Shown: positions 25,779-36,460, counted from the first letter of the stretch. The stretch is DNA of 64,000 nt from Parahaliea mediterranea (GCF_003402235.1 NZ_QEWO01000003.1:558001-622000); one strand, 5' to 3'. Notes: generated from the letters alone by a model not told the origin. Program-made: numbers and translations.

Positions 25779-27779
25779 ATGGATTTTTTCCAGCAACAGG
25801 ATATCGCCCGGCGCAACGCGCGCCTGTTGCTACTGCTGTTTTTGATCGCCGTACTGCTGCTGGTGTTGCTCACCAATGGGGTGGTGGCGGCCTTTCTCTG
25901 GTTCTCCCAGGACTACAACGTCTACGCCGGCAGCCGCAGCGGCGTGGCGGGTTTCTGGGATTACGTCAGCTGGGCCCGTTTTGGCGGCATTGCCCTTGGC
26001 ATTTGCGCCACGGTGGCCTTTGTGGTGATGCTGAAGTGGCTGCAGCTGTCCACCGGCGGCAAAGTGGTGGCCGAAGCCATGGGCGGCAGCCGCCTGCTGC
26101 CACAGAGCCGCGACCAGCTGGAGCGGCGCTGCCTGAATGTGGTGGAGGAAATGGCACTGGCGGCCAACATGCCGGTGCCGGCGGTGTATGTGCTGAACGG
26201 CGAGCGCGGCATCAACGCTTTTGCCGCCGGCATTACCCCGGCCGATGCGGTAGTGGCGGTCACCCGCGGCGCCCTGGAACACCTCAAGCGCGACGAGTTG
26301 CAGGGCGTTATCGCCCACGAGTTCAGCCACATCCTGAACGGCGACATGCGCCTCAACATTCGCCTGGCCGCCATGCTCAAGGGCATCACCTTTGTCGGCG
26401 ATGTCGGCCATGTGCTGCTGCGCTCATCCAACCGCGCCCGCACCGGCCTCAGCGCCCGGCGTGGCGAAGGCGGCGCGGCGCTGCCTGTGCTCGGCCTGGC
26501 GCTGTTGGTGCTGGGCTGGGTGGGCGGACTGGCGGCGGGCTTTATCAAGGCCGCCATCAGCCGCCAGAAGGAGTTCCTGGCCGACGCCTGCGCGGTGCAA
26601 TACACCCGCCACCCCCAGGGCATTGGCGATGCCCTCAAGGTGATTGGCGGCTACCTGCCTGGAACGCTGGTACACGCCGCGCGGGCGGCGGAGATGTCGC
26701 ACATTTTCTTCGGCCAGATTGAGCACTCCCTGTGGCAACTGTTCGCCACCCACCCGCCGCTGGAACAGCGCATTCGCAAGATCGACCCCCACTGGGACGG
26801 CCGCTATATCGAGCGGCCCATCCAGCACTACCCGGGTGAGCCCAGCCGCCCCGGCAGCGGCCAGGTGGGCGTTGGCCGGGCGGCACTGGTGGCCGCGGCC
26901 CTCGCCGGCGCCACGCTGGATGATATCGATGCTGCGGCCGGCAGTGGGGCCGATGCCGTTCCAGACACGCATTCAGATGCCCTTTCGGACACCCGCCCTG
27001 ACGCGCCGCCGGCGAGCGCCTCGGCAAAGCGACAGGCCCTGCCAGCGGCCTTTGTGCAGCAGGCCCACAACCCGGTGGGAGCCCAGGCCCTGACCCTGGC
27101 ACTGCTGGTCAGCGACGACGAAACCGTACGCCAGCACCAGATGGCGCAGGTGGCCGAGGCCGACATCCAGGGACTGGTGGAACTGGTGAACACCCTGGCG
27201 CCCGGGGTGGCGGCCCTTGCCCCCTGCCAGCGCCTGCCGCTGGTGGAACTGTGCCTGCCGGCCCTGAAGAGCATCTCCGCCGGCCAGTACCGCGCCTACA
27301 AGCGCAGCCTGCTGGCCCTGATTCGCGCCGACCGCCGCACCGAACTGTTTGAATGGTGCCTGTTCCAACTGCTGCGCCACTACCTGGACCCGGAGTTCCT
27401 GCGGGTCAAGCCGAGCCGCCCCCGCCACGCCCGCCTGTCGCGGGTTAAAGGGGAACTGGCCATTGTGCTGTCGGTGCTGGCGCGTGAGGCCGGCACCGAC
27501 CCGCAGCAGGCCGTGAAAGACGCGGCCTGGGAGCTGGCCCTGCCCGATCTGAGCCTGCTCGACGAGGAACACAGTTCAGTGGCGGATTTCAGCCGGGCGG
27601 TAACCACCCTGGCGGACTGCTACCCCCTGCTGAAGCCGCGCATTCTCAAGGCCATGGCGCGGGTGGCGGGGGCCGATGGCGAGGTCACCGGCGCCGAGCG
27701 CGAAATCATCCACAGCGTGGCCGCGGTCATGGACTGCCCGGTGCCGGATGACCACGTCTGGCAAAGCGCCACCCCCTGA
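25779..27779 (+). CDS. M48-family membrane zinc protease with C-terminal extension
   Basis: 666 residues. Two membrane helices at about 15-42 and 68-90, then the M48 catalytic domain with HEFSH (His180, Glu181, His184) and the third-ligand helix KEFLADACAVQYT near 262. ATHPPLEQRIRKIDP closes the peptidase domain at about 340. This is roughly twice HtpX length: a further 320 residues follow, starting with a low-complexity Ala/Asp stretch (DIDAAAGSGADAVPDTHSD) and ending in a helical region (EVTGAEREIIHSVAAVMD) that resembles a TerB-like module. Partner of LemA just upstream. By family it cleaves membrane proteins on the cytoplasmic side. Confidence 0.88.
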   Translation: MDFFQQQDIARRNARLLLLLFLIAVLLLVLLTNGVVAAFLWFSQDYNVYAGSRSGVAGFWDYVSWARFGGIALGICATVAFVVMLKWLQLSTGGKVVAEAMGGSRLLPQSRDQLERRCLNVVEEMALAANMPVPAVYVLNGERGINAFAAGITPADAVVAVTRGALEHLKRDELQGVIAHEFSHILNGDMRLNIRLAAMLKGITFVGDVGHVLLRSSNRARTGLSARRGEGGAALPVLGLALLVLGWVGGLAAGFIKAAISRQKEFLADACAVQYTRHPQGIGDALKVIGGYLPGTLVHAARAAEMSHIFFGQIEHSLWQLFATHPPLEQRIRKIDPHWDGRYIERPIQHYPGEPSRPGSGQVGVGRAALVAAALAGATLDDIDAAAGSGADAVPDTHSDALSDTRPDAPPASASAKRQALPAAFVQQAHNPVGAQALTLALLVSDDETVRQHQMAQVAEADIQGLVELVNTLAPGVAALAPCQRLPLVELCLPALKSISAGQYRAYKRSLLALIRADRRTELFEWCLFQLLRHYLDPEFLRVKPSRPRHARLSRVKGELAIVLSVLAREAGTDPQQAVKDAAWELALPDLSLLDEEHSSVADFSRAVTTLADCYPLLKPRILKAMARVAGADGEVTGAEREIIHSVAAVMDCPVPDDHVWQSATP

Positions 27780-27920
27780 ACAATCCACCAAATTCGGCCA
27801 GGCACCCCGGCCCCAGTGGCAGGAGCGGCAACGGCTGCTATGCTAAAATCAGGCCCGCGGCCACGGATGGCTGCGCGCCCGAATTAACCAATCTAATAAT
27901 CCGAACAAGGACGTTTGGCT

Positions 27921-28334
27921 ATGGATCTCACTACCGCTAATCGCCGCGGCTGCCTGGGCGTGGGCCCGGCTGCGGACAAGCCCCCCAAGTTTCCCCTGTC
28001 ACGCACCACCGACCAGGTGCTCGATATCCTGCTGGAAGGCGACCTGGCGCGCCTGCGGGCAGAGAGCGTCGCCCAGCAGCTGGGCATGAGCTGCACCACC
28101 CTGCGCCGGCGCCTGCGGGCCGACCACACCCACTACCAGTTTTTGCTGGACAGGGCGCGGCAGTACCGCTGCGAGCAGCGCCTGAAGGACACCTGGCTGC
28201 CGGGCAAGTGCCTGGCGGACGAGCTGGGCTACCTGGAAGTGAACAGCTTCTACCGCGCCTTTCGGCGCTGGACCGGCTTCAGTTTCAGTGAATACAAGCT
28301 ACGCCGCGAACGCGGTGAATCCCTGCTGCACTGA
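27921..28334 (+). CDS. Small AraC-type DNA-binding protein
   Basis: 137 residues containing essentially only the AraC/XylS DNA-binding domain: LARLRAESVAQQLGMSCTTLRRRLRADHTHYQFLLDRAR for the first HTH and LADELGYLEVNSFYRAFRRWTGFSFSEYKLRR for the second. The sensor domain typical of the family is replaced by about 35 residues. ATG at 27921 is chosen over a TTG at 27915 because AAGGA then has a nine-base spacing. It converges on the diguanylate cyclase gene with 8 bp between stop codons. Target unknown. Confidence 0.85.
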   Translation: MDLTTANRRGCLGVGPAADKPPKFPLSRTTDQVLDILLEGDLARLRAESVAQQLGMSCTTLRRRLRADHTHYQFLLDRARQYRCEQRLKDTWLPGKCLADELGYLEVNSFYRAFRRWTGFSFSEYKLRRERGESLLH

Positions 28335-28342
28335 TGAGCCCC

Positions 28343-30169
28343 TCAGGGCGCGGCCTGCTGGCTGTCCAGCACCACCCGGTTGCGCCCTTCGCTCTTACCC
28401 TGGTAGAGGGCGGCATCGGCCCTAGCCACGCACTGCTCCAGGCTTTCGCCACGGCGGAATTCGGACACACCGAAGGTCATGCTGATGCGCAGGCGGTGCC
28501 CCTCGGCTTCAAAAAGGTTATCCGCCAGTCGCTCGCGCAGCTTCTCGGCCAGCAGCGCTGCACCATCAGCGCCGGTTTCCGGCAACAGCAGGATAAACTC
28601 CTCCCCACCCCAGCGGGCCACCCTATCGGCGTCGCGAATCCCCTCCCGCAGCAGGCTTGCCACCCGCATCAGGATCATGTCGCCACTGGCGTGGCCGTAG
28701 CGGTCGTTCACCGACTTGAAGTGGTCGACATCGGCCAGAATCAGGCTGAAACCGCGACCGGTGCGGAACATGCGCTGGATTTCCACCTCCGCCTCGGCAA
28801 TAAAGCCGCGCCGGTTATAGAGGCCCGTGAGGGGGTCAACCCGGGCCGCCTCGGTGAGGCGGCGATTGGCCGCTTCCAGCGCCTCGGTGCGCTCCGCCAC
28901 CTCCTGCTCCAGTTGCCCAAGGGCGGCGGTCATGCGGTTGGCCAGCGACACCGCCATGGACATCACAAAGATCAGGAAACCCCAGGGCAGCAGGCGCGGG
29001 TTGCTGAGGTGCAGCAGGTCCACCCCAATGTCGTGCAGGCAGGTGCCAATAAACAGCATGGCCCCCAGTGCAATGGTACGCGCCTCGTCGTGGCCCTCCA
29101 GCATGCTGCGCAGAATGCGCCAGGCGGTCAGGCCAAGGGCCGGCAGGGTCCACAATTGCCAGGCGGTGAGCGTGCGCCAGTGAATCTCCAGGCCGGGCAT
29201 GGCCACAAACAACACAGCCGGTAACAGGAAACTGAGCTGGTACACCCGCAGCCAGCGGCCAATAGGGCGATCCAGCAGCGACCAGACCCCCTGCAGCGAC
29301 AGTGGCGGCACCAGGTAGATGGCGGCAAATTCGAGTTTTTTGTAGACCGCAAATTCCCAGCCGAAAAAGTAGCGCCACTGGTTCAGGGACAGCCCGTAGA
29401 TGCCAATCACCACCGCCGCCAGGCCAAACCAGAGGAAGCTGTCCAGATGGCGGTTGCGGTAGTAAATGTAGAGGTGGTAGAAGCCGAACACGACGCAGAT
29501 GATGCTGACGATCAGGCCCGGCATCTGGTCGATCACCGCATCCAACAACAGGCGGTCCTGGCGCGCCAGGCGGAAGTGCCCGCGGTAAGGGCCAACCCCC
29601 CAGCTGTCGCTCACCGCCACGTCGCCGCCCCATACCCGCAGGGCCAGCACCAGTTCGCCGTTGGCGTCCACGGCAGAAAATGGTAGGGAGAAGATGCGGG
29701 GGCGGTCGTAGTCGATAACCGGGTCTGGTGCTGGTGGCAGGCGCCCCACGCCCCCCACCAATTGACCGCCGGCGTAGAGCTCGTAGGCACTCATGACCGA
29801 GCCGAACTCCAGCCCCAGTGACCACTGCTGCGCTGTCGGCAGCGGCGCAAAGCGCATGCGAAGACGGTACCAGGACCAGCCCTCTTCGCTGTTCTCGGGC
29901 ACCCAGCGGTGGGGCAGCGTCACGGATTCCCAGGCGCTGTCGTCAAAACCCGGGGCGGCCCAGGCGACGTTGTCGCCAACGGCAAAGCGCCAGCCGTTCT
30001 TGAGTTTCTGCCCGGCAAAGGCCTGCTCGGGGCTCAGCACCACGGCGCCGCCGGCCGGGTCCTGCGAGCTGGCTGGCACACTGGCCACAGCGCCGCCAAC
30101 GGCCAGCAGGGCCAGCACTAGCGCTGGCAGCAGGATGGCGGGTAGGCGAAGGGGGAAAAATCGGTGCAT
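28343..30169 (-). CDS. Membrane diguanylate cyclase (7TM sensor + GGDEF)
   Basis: 608 residues. After a signal/first helix, residues about 45-205 form a periplasmic beta-sandwich of the 7TMR-DISM type (FDDSAWESVTLPHRW, GVGPYRGHF). Seven hydrophobic helices follow from about 212 to 405, then a coiled coil (GQLEQEVAERTEALEAANRR) and a GGDEF domain. The active site reads GGEEF at 521-525, an accepted catalytic variant, and an inhibitory I-site RxxD (RDAD, 512-515) is five residues before it. It should synthesise cyclic di-GMP in response to an extracytoplasmic ligand. No phosphodiesterase domain. No Shine-Dalgarno precedes the ATG and TATAAT lies six bases upstream. Confidence 0.92.
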   Translation of the reverse strand: MHRFFPLRLPAILLPALVLALLAVGGAVASVPASSQDPAGGAVVLSPEQAFAGQKLKNGWRFAVGDNVAWAAPGFDDSAWESVTLPHRWVPENSEEGWSWYRLRMRFAPLPTAQQWSLGLEFGSVMSAYELYAGGQLVGGVGRLPPAPDPVIDYDRPRIFSLPFSAVDANGELVLALRVWGGDVAVSDSWGVGPYRGHFRLARQDRLLLDAVIDQMPGLIVSIICVVFGFYHLYIYYRNRHLDSFLWFGLAAVVIGIYGLSLNQWRYFFGWEFAVYKKLEFAAIYLVPPLSLQGVWSLLDRPIGRWLRVYQLSFLLPAVLFVAMPGLEIHWRTLTAWQLWTLPALGLTAWRILRSMLEGHDEARTIALGAMLFIGTCLHDIGVDLLHLSNPRLLPWGFLIFVMSMAVSLANRMTAALGQLEQEVAERTEALEAANRRLTEAARVDPLTGLYNRRGFIAEAEVEIQRMFRTGRGFSLILADVDHFKSVNDRYGHASGDMILMRVASLLREGIRDADRVARWGGEEFILLLPETGADGAALLAEKLRERLADNLFEAEGHRLRISMTFGVSEFRRGESLEQCVARADAALYQGKSEGRNRVVLDSQQAAP

Positions 30170-30174
30170 GGCAC

Positions 30175-30208
30175 CATTATAAAGGCCGGGTGCAGCCCTG
30201 CACCCGGC
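30175..30208 (-). promoter_or_regulatory. Hairpin plus TATAAT between purA and diguanylate cyclase gene
   Basis: A perfect 10-bp stem (GCCGGGTGCA / TGCACCCGGC, loop of four, 30185-30208) is followed on the minus strand by CCTTTATAAT. It may be a weak purA terminator, a promoter for the cyclase gene (TATAAT 30175-30180, no good -35), or both overlapping. If the TATAAT is used, the cyclase mRNA is leaderless. Confidence 0.45.
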
Positions 30209-30258
30209 TCAGCGGCTTTTTCAGACAATCGTCACATTCCAGACGGCCGCCAGCAACG

Positions 30259-31569
<1,311 letters not shown>

Positions 31570-32754
31570 TTAACTCGTTGCTTGGTCGGTATTCAAAGCC
31601 TGCACCTGCCACTGCCCGTCGCGCTCCGCCAGTTCGCGGTCGCAACGGGGGTCGGGCGCGCCGGAAAGGCAGTTGATCACCACCTCCCCCGCTGAGCGCA
31701 GGGCCGCCACCCGGTCCAGCAGGGCCGGGTCGTCACTGTCAGGCATGCTGATGGCACCCTGCCCGGTCTCCTCGGTGGGCAGCAGCGCCATCAGCGCCTT
31801 CAAATCGGTGGCAAAGCCGGTGGCCGGACGGGCCCGCCCGAACACCTTGCCGACATCATTGTAGCGCCCGCCGTTGGCCAGCGCCTGGCCGTGGCCGGGC
31901 ACGTAGGCGGCAAACACCATGCCGGTGTGATAGTGGTAACCACGCAGTTCCGCCAGGTCGAAGTAAATGGCTACATCGGGGCGGTTGCGTGCGATATCGG
32001 TGGCCACGTCCTGCAGGGCGTCGATGGCCACCAGGGCCTGGGGGGCACGCTCGCTGAACAGCTCGCGGGCGCGCTCCAGAACGGATTCGTCGCCGTGCAA
32101 GTCCACCAGGCTGACAATCAGGTCGCGGGTCGCCGCATCGGCCTGCGCCAGCGCCAGTTGCAAATCCGGCAGCGACTTGCGCTGCAGGGCGTCAAACACC
32201 GCCGCTTCCTGCTCTGCCTCAAGGCCGGCGGCATCCAGCACTGCGCCGTATACGCCCACATGGCCAAGGTCGAGGGTGATGTCGCAGAGGCCGGCGGACG
32301 CCAGGGTGGCAAGCATCAGGCGAATGATTTCCACATCCGCCGCCAGGCTGTCGTCACCGTACAGCTCGGCACCCAGCTGAATGGGCGAGCGCGAACCGGT
32401 GGGGGTGCGGGCGCGGGTGTGCAGGGTGGAGCCGGCATAGCACAGGCGGGTCACGCCGCTCTGAGCCAGGCTGTGGGCGTCGATGCGCGCCACCTGCGGC
32501 GTCATGTCAGCGCGCACACCCAGGGTGCGCCCACTGAGTTGGTCGGTCATCTTGAAGGTGAGCAGATCCAGATCGGCACCGAGGCCAATCAGCAGGGAAT
32601 CCGTAAACTCCACCAGCGGCGGTATCACCAGCTGGTAGCCCCAGCTGCGGTAGAGGTCCAGCAACTGCCGGCGCAGGCGCTCGGCGGCGGCCGCCTGTCG
32701 GGGCAGTACCTCCTCCACGCCGTCGGGCAGTTGCCAGCGATCCACGCTTGTCAT
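31570..32754 (-). CDS. hisZ: ATP phosphoribosyltransferase regulatory subunit
   Basis: 394 residues from the ATG at 32754, which overlaps the DUF2065 stop by 4 bp (ATGA). HisZ is a HisRS-like paralogue without synthetase activity that activates short-form HisG: VDRWQLPDGVEEVLPRQA, LLTFKMTDQLSGRTLGVRADMTPQVARIDAH, YAGSTLHTRARTPTGSRSPIQLGAELYG and ELRGYHYHTGMVFAAYVPGHG are typical. The C-terminal HisRS anticodon domain is absent. It couples histidine synthesis control to this locus; hisG itself is not in the window. Confidence 0.95.
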   Translation of the reverse strand: MTSVDRWQLPDGVEEVLPRQAAAAERLRRQLLDLYRSWGYQLVIPPLVEFTDSLLIGLGADLDLLTFKMTDQLSGRTLGVRADMTPQVARIDAHSLAQSGVTRLCYAGSTLHTRARTPTGSRSPIQLGAELYGDDSLAADVEIIRLMLATLASAGLCDITLDLGHVGVYGAVLDAAGLEAEQEAAVFDALQRKSLPDLQLALAQADAATRDLIVSLVDLHGDESVLERARELFSERAPQALVAIDALQDVATDIARNRPDVAIYFDLAELRGYHYHTGMVFAAYVPGHGQALANGGRYNDVGKVFGRARPATGFATDLKALMALLPTEETGQGAISMPDSDDPALLDRVAALRSAGEVVINCLSGAPDPRCDRELAERDGQWQVQALNTDQATS

Positions 32755-32945
32755 CCGTTCACCCAATACAGTAACAGCAGCCCCGCCAGCATGCTGCCGA
32801 GGCCGATCTTGCGAATTGTACGGTCGTCCAGGCGCCCCACGGTGGCCAGCATCTCGCGCCAGCTGGCCGGGCTCAGGAAGGGCAACACACCTTCAATGAT
32901 CAGCACCAGTGCCAGGGCGACCGGGAGTACTTGCCAGAAATCCAT
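32751..32945 (-). CDS. DUF2065 small membrane protein
   Basis: 64 residues from the ATG at 32945: MDFWQVLPVALALVLIIEGV ... GLGSMLAGLLLLYWVNG, two membrane helices with the family's conserved LPFLSPASWREML between. E. coli YjeT is the homologue and sits at the same place between hflC and purA. AGGA lies about ten bases upstream. Function unknown. Translationally coupled to hisZ by ATGA overlap. An upstream in-frame ATG extension overlaps the hflC terminator and is rejected. Confidence 0.9.
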   Translation of the reverse strand: MDFWQVLPVALALVLIIEGVLPFLSPASWREMLATVGRLDDRTIRKIGLGSMLAGLLLLYWVNG

Positions 32946-32965
32946 GTTTGGGGGGTCCTGGTCAT

Positions 32966-33015
32966 AAAAAAACCGCGAGGCCCGGTGATTGGAAGAATCA
33001 CCAGAGCTCACGGTT
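32966..33015 (-). terminator. Intrinsic terminator after hflC
   Basis: On the minus strand an extended imperfect stem (outer AACCGTGAG / CTCGCGGTT, inner GGTGATT / AATCACC around CTTCC) ends in a run of seven T (32966-32972). It separates the hfq-hflXKC transcript from DUF2065-hisZ-purA. Confidence 0.8.
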
Positions 33016-33065
33016 GCGGGATGGTACCACAGGCGCCGGCGCAGGCACCCGTGATTATTTGGGTA

Positions 33066-33941
33066 TTACTGCCCGCCCTTCGGGTCCTTCAGGTAGCGGA
33101 AGAACTCACTGTCCGGTTGCAGCAGCAGCATGTCACCGCCGCCCTGGAAGGCTTCGCCATAGGCCCGCAGGCTGCGGGTAAAAGCGTAGAATTCCGGGTC
33201 TTCGTTGAAAGCGTCTGCATAGATGGCGGTGGCCTGGGCGTCGCCCTCACCGCGAATCTGCTCGGCGTCCCGGTAGGCGTTGGCCTCAATCACAGTCACT
33301 TCGCGGTCTGCGGCGGCCTTGATACCCTCGGCCAGTTCCTGGCCCTGGGAGCGGTGCTCGCGGGCCTCTTTTTCACGCTCGGCGTTCATGCGGCGGTACA
33401 CCGACTCGGACACATCCGGCGGCAGGTCGATCTGTTTCACCCGCACGTCCACCACTTCCACACCCAGTTCGGTCAGGGCGACCTCGTTGAGCTTGTTGGT
33501 GATGTTCTCCATCAGCTGGTCGCGCTCGCCGGACACCACCTCCTGGATGGTGCGCACGGCCACCTGGTTGCGCAGGCCGTCGTTGATGCGCTGGGACAAC
33601 AGGCCCATGGCCCGGGTTTCCTCACCGTTGGTGGCGGTGTAGAACTTGGCAGTATCGGCCACCCGGAACTTGGCGTAGGAATCCACAATCACCGCCTTCT
33701 TCTCCTGGGTGAAGAAGCGCTCGGGCTGGGAGTCCACGGTCAGCACGCGGCCATCGAACTTGCGCACGTTGTTGACGAAGGGAATCTTCCAGTGCAGGCC
33801 GGGCTCGATATTCGGGTTGACCACTTCACCGAACTGCAGCATCACCGCGCGCTCGGTTTCGCGGATAACGAACACGGAGTTGCTGACCACAAACAGCACG
33901 ATCACGGCCAGCAGGATCAAAGTCACATTACGTCCAGACAT
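33066..33941 (-). CDS. hflC: HflC, FtsH-protease modulator
   Basis: 291 residues from the ATG at 33941. One N-terminal membrane anchor (VTLILLAVIVLFVVSNSVFVI) then an SPFH domain (RETERAVMLQFGEVVNPNIEPGLHWKIPFVNNVRKFDGR) and coiled coil (NAEREKEAREHRSQGQELAEGIKAAADREV). Forms the periplasm-facing HflKC cage around FtsH hexamers and tempers membrane-protein degradation. The start is 1 bp after the hflK stop. A longer in-frame start at 34007 overlaps hflK and is not family-like. Confidence 0.96.
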   Translation of the reverse strand: MSGRNVTLILLAVIVLFVVSNSVFVIRETERAVMLQFGEVVNPNIEPGLHWKIPFVNNVRKFDGRVLTVDSQPERFFTQEKKAVIVDSYAKFRVADTAKFYTATNGEETRAMGLLSQRINDGLRNQVAVRTIQEVVSGERDQLMENITNKLNEVALTELGVEVVDVRVKQIDLPPDVSESVYRRMNAEREKEAREHRSQGQELAEGIKAAADREVTVIEANAYRDAEQIRGEGDAQATAIYADAFNEDPEFYAFTRSLRAYGEAFQGGGDMLLLQPDSEFFRYLKDPKGGQ

Positions 33942-33942
33942 C

Positions 33943-35106
33943 TTAGCGGGCTCCCCTGCGGCTGGTGGAACTGGCTTCGCTGCGTTCCAGTTGCTCGGCC
34001 ACGGCATCCACCAGTTCGCGCATTGTGTTGCTGTCGATCTGCAGGCGGCGTGCGGTGCCGCCGCTGCTGGCGGATTTCTCCGCCAGTTTGTCCAGGGGCA
34101 GGTACATCACGTTGTTGCCGCCCTCTACGTCGACCATCACTTTATTGGCGTTGGCATACACGCCCTGCACCGCATCCAGGTACAAGCGTTCGCGGGTTAC
34201 CTGGGGCGCCTTCTTGTACTCGGTCAGCAGTTTGCTGAAGCGCTGGGCCTCACCCTCGGCATTGGCGATCACCTGCTCCTTGTAGGCGCTGGCCTCCTCG
34301 ATCTGGCGCTGGGCGCGGCCGCGCGCCTCCGGCACGATGCCGTTGGCGTAGGCCTGGGCCTCGTTCTTCAGGCGCTCTTCGTCCTCGCGGGCCTTGATCA
34401 CGTCGTCAAACGCCGCCTGCACCTGGCTCGGCGGCTTGGACTCGTCCACGTTGACCTTGGATACACGAATGCCGGTTTCATACTGGTCCAGATAGTTCTG
34501 CAGGCGGGTGCGCACCTCGGTGGCGATCTGCGCCCGGCCCTCGGTGAGCACCAGGTCCATGCGGGTATCGCCCACCACATGCCGCACCGCACTCTGGGCG
34601 GCGTGCTGGAGGGAGTTCTCCGGCGACCGCACCTTGAGCACAAACTTGTTCGGGTCATCAATCACGTACTGCACCGACATTCTCACCTCGACGATGTTCT
34701 CGTCCTTGGTGAGCATGGTTTCGCGGAAGCTGACGGAGCGAACCTTGGTGGTGTTCACCTTCACCACCTCGTCGACCAGCGGCGGGTTCCAGCGCAGGCC
34801 GGGCTGGGCGGTGACATGGTATTTACCAAAGCGCAGCACCACGGCGCGCTCCTGCTCGTCCACCTGGTAAAAGCCCATCAGGGCCCACACCAGCAGGGCG
34901 CCGGCCGCCAGTACCAGCAGCAGGGAGCCGGACAGGCCACCACCGGAACCACCGCCGGTGCTGCCTCCGCGACGGCCGCCGAAGATGCCGCCCAGCTTGT
35001 CCTGTAATTTCTTCAGTGCCTCGTCCAGATCGGGTGGCCCCTGATCGCCACCGCCCCAGGGGTCCCTGGGCTTGTTGTTGCCGCCGCCCGGCTCGTTCCA
35101 GGACAT
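33943..35106 (-). CDS. hflK: HflK, FtsH-protease modulator
   Basis: 387 residues beginning MSWNEPGGGNNKPRDPWGG with the usual Gly/Pro-rich cytoplasmic tail, a membrane helix (SGSLLLVLAAGALLVWALMGFYQV) and an SPFH domain (DEQERAVVLRFGKYHVTAQPGLRWNPPLVDEVVKVN). Partner of HflC. AGGAGACAGGT precedes the ATG. The Gly-rich region GGRRGGSTGGGSGGG is longer than a minimal linker but typical of HflK. Confidence 0.96.
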   Translation of the reverse strand: MSWNEPGGGNNKPRDPWGGGDQGPPDLDEALKKLQDKLGGIFGGRRGGSTGGGSGGGLSGSLLLVLAAGALLVWALMGFYQVDEQERAVVLRFGKYHVTAQPGLRWNPPLVDEVVKVNTTKVRSVSFRETMLTKDENIVEVRMSVQYVIDDPNKFVLKVRSPENSLQHAAQSAVRHVVGDTRMDLVLTEGRAQIATEVRTRLQNYLDQYETGIRVSKVNVDESKPPSQVQAAFDDVIKAREDEERLKNEAQAYANGIVPEARGRAQRQIEEASAYKEQVIANAEGEAQRFSKLLTEYKKAPQVTRERLYLDAVQGVYANANKVMVDVEGGNNVMYLPLDKLAEKSASSGGTARRLQIDSNTMRELVDAVAEQLERSEASSTSRRGAR

Positions 35107-35188
35107 ACCTGTCTCCTAGTGTGAAAGTGCTCGCAGTCTAACATTATTCGCGGGGCCGGGCAGTCGCCCGCAGCACCCCGCAGGTGCT

Positions 35189-36460
35189 TCAGAACAGCGG
35201 TTCCGGGCCTTTTTTCATCAGCCGGTTCCAGTCCGCCCGGGGCAGGCGCACCTGCAGGTGGGCCACGCCGTCGTCCCCGTAGTCTTCCGACTGCACCGCC
35301 CCCAGGCGATACAGCGCGGCGCGCAGGCCGCCCTGGTCCGGCGTCAGGTCCAGCGCTTCCTGCACCATGTCCTCGCCCACCAGTTCCGCCACCGCCTGCA
35401 ACAGCAGGTCGCAGCCTTCGCCGGTCACCGCGCTGAGCCAGACCCGCTCGGGGCGGCCATCCTCATTGCGATCGATACGCGCGGGCTGCTCCAGCAGATC
35501 CAGTTTGTTAAAAATCTGCAGGCGGGGAATATCCCCGGCATCGATCTCATCCAGCACTTCCAGCACCTGGTGGATGTTGTCCTCGCGCTCTTCGCTGGCG
35601 GCGTCGATCACATGCAGCAGCAGGTCGGCGCTGCGGGTTTCTTCCAGGGTGGCCTTGAAGGCCTCCACCAGGTTGTGGGGCAGGTGGGAGATAAAGCCCA
35701 CGGTATCGGCCAGCACCACCGGGCCCACGTTCTCCAGCTGCAACCGGCGCAGGGTGGGGTCGAGGGTGGCGAACAGCTGGTCGGCGGCGTACACCTCCGA
35801 CGCGGTCAGGCGATTGAACAGGGTGGACTTGCCGGCGTTGGTATAGCCCACCAGCGATACGGTGGGAATTTCTGCCCGGCGCCGGGAGCGGCGCCCCTGG
35901 TCACGCTGGCGCTGCACCTTTTCCAGGCGCGCGGTGATGGACTTGATGCGGGCCCGCAGCAGGCGGCGGTCTGTCTCCAGCTGGGTTTCACCCGGGCCGC
36001 GCAGGCCGATACCGCCCTTCTGCCGTTCCAGGTGGGTCCAGCCCCGCACCAGGCGGGTACTCATATGCTGCAGTTGGGCAAGCTCCACCTGCAGCTTGCC
36101 CTCGTGGGTGCGGGCGCGCTGGGCGAAGATATCGAGAATCAGCCCGGTGCGATCCAGCACCCGGCATTTGAGCTCGCGTTCGAGGTTGCGCTCCTGGCTG
36201 GGACTCAGGGCGTGGTTGAACATCACCACCTCGGCCTCATGGGCGGCCACTTCGGCGGCGATTTCGGCCAGTTTTCCCTTGCCCACGAAGGTACGTGCGT
36301 GCGGCGCATCGCGCCCACCCATCACAAACGCCGCCGGGTCACCGCCGGCGGACAGCACCAGTTCCTCGAACTCGCGGGGGTCCTCCCGCTCGGCTTCGCT
36401 GGCCAGGTTCAGGTGAACGAGCACGGCCCGCTCGCCCGATTCGGGTCGGTCAAAGAACAA
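35189..36460 (-). CDS. hflX: GTPase HflX (ribosome-splitting factor)
   Basis: 423 residues, TTG start with GAGGT seven bases upstream. HflX N-terminal domain (ARTFVGKGKLAEIA, FNHALSPSQERNLE, DRTGLILDIFAQRA), glycine-rich GGIGLRGPGETQLE, then the GTPase domain with G1 GYTNAGKST, G3 DTVGF and G4 NKLDL. Rescues or splits stalled 70S ribosomes, for example after heat shock. Placed between hfq and hflK as in most gammaproteobacteria. Confidence 0.97.
   Translation of the reverse strand: MFFDRPESGERAVLVHLNLASEAEREDPREFEELVLSAGGDPAAFVMGGRDAPHARTFVGKGKLAEIAAEVAAHEAEVVMFNHALSPSQERNLERELKCRVLDRTGLILDIFAQRARTHEGKLQVELAQLQHMSTRLVRGWTHLERQKGGIGLRGPGETQLETDRRLLRARIKSITARLEKVQRQRDQGRRSRRRAEIPTVSLVGYTNAGKSTLFNRLTASEVYAADQLFATLDPTLRRLQLENVGPVVLADTVGFISHLPHNLVEAFKATLEETRSADLLLHVIDAASEEREDNIHQVLEVLDEIDAGDIPRLQIFNKLDLLEQPARIDRNEDGRPERVWLSAVTGEGCDLLLQAVAELVGEDMVQEALDLTPDQGGLRAALYRLGAVQSEDYGDDGVAHLQVRLPRADWNRLMKKGPEPLF

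Noticed and set aside
30170-30258. tRNA gene after purA (found there in some relatives)
   Set aside because: The interval is too short and shows only the 10-bp hairpin; no cloverleaf.
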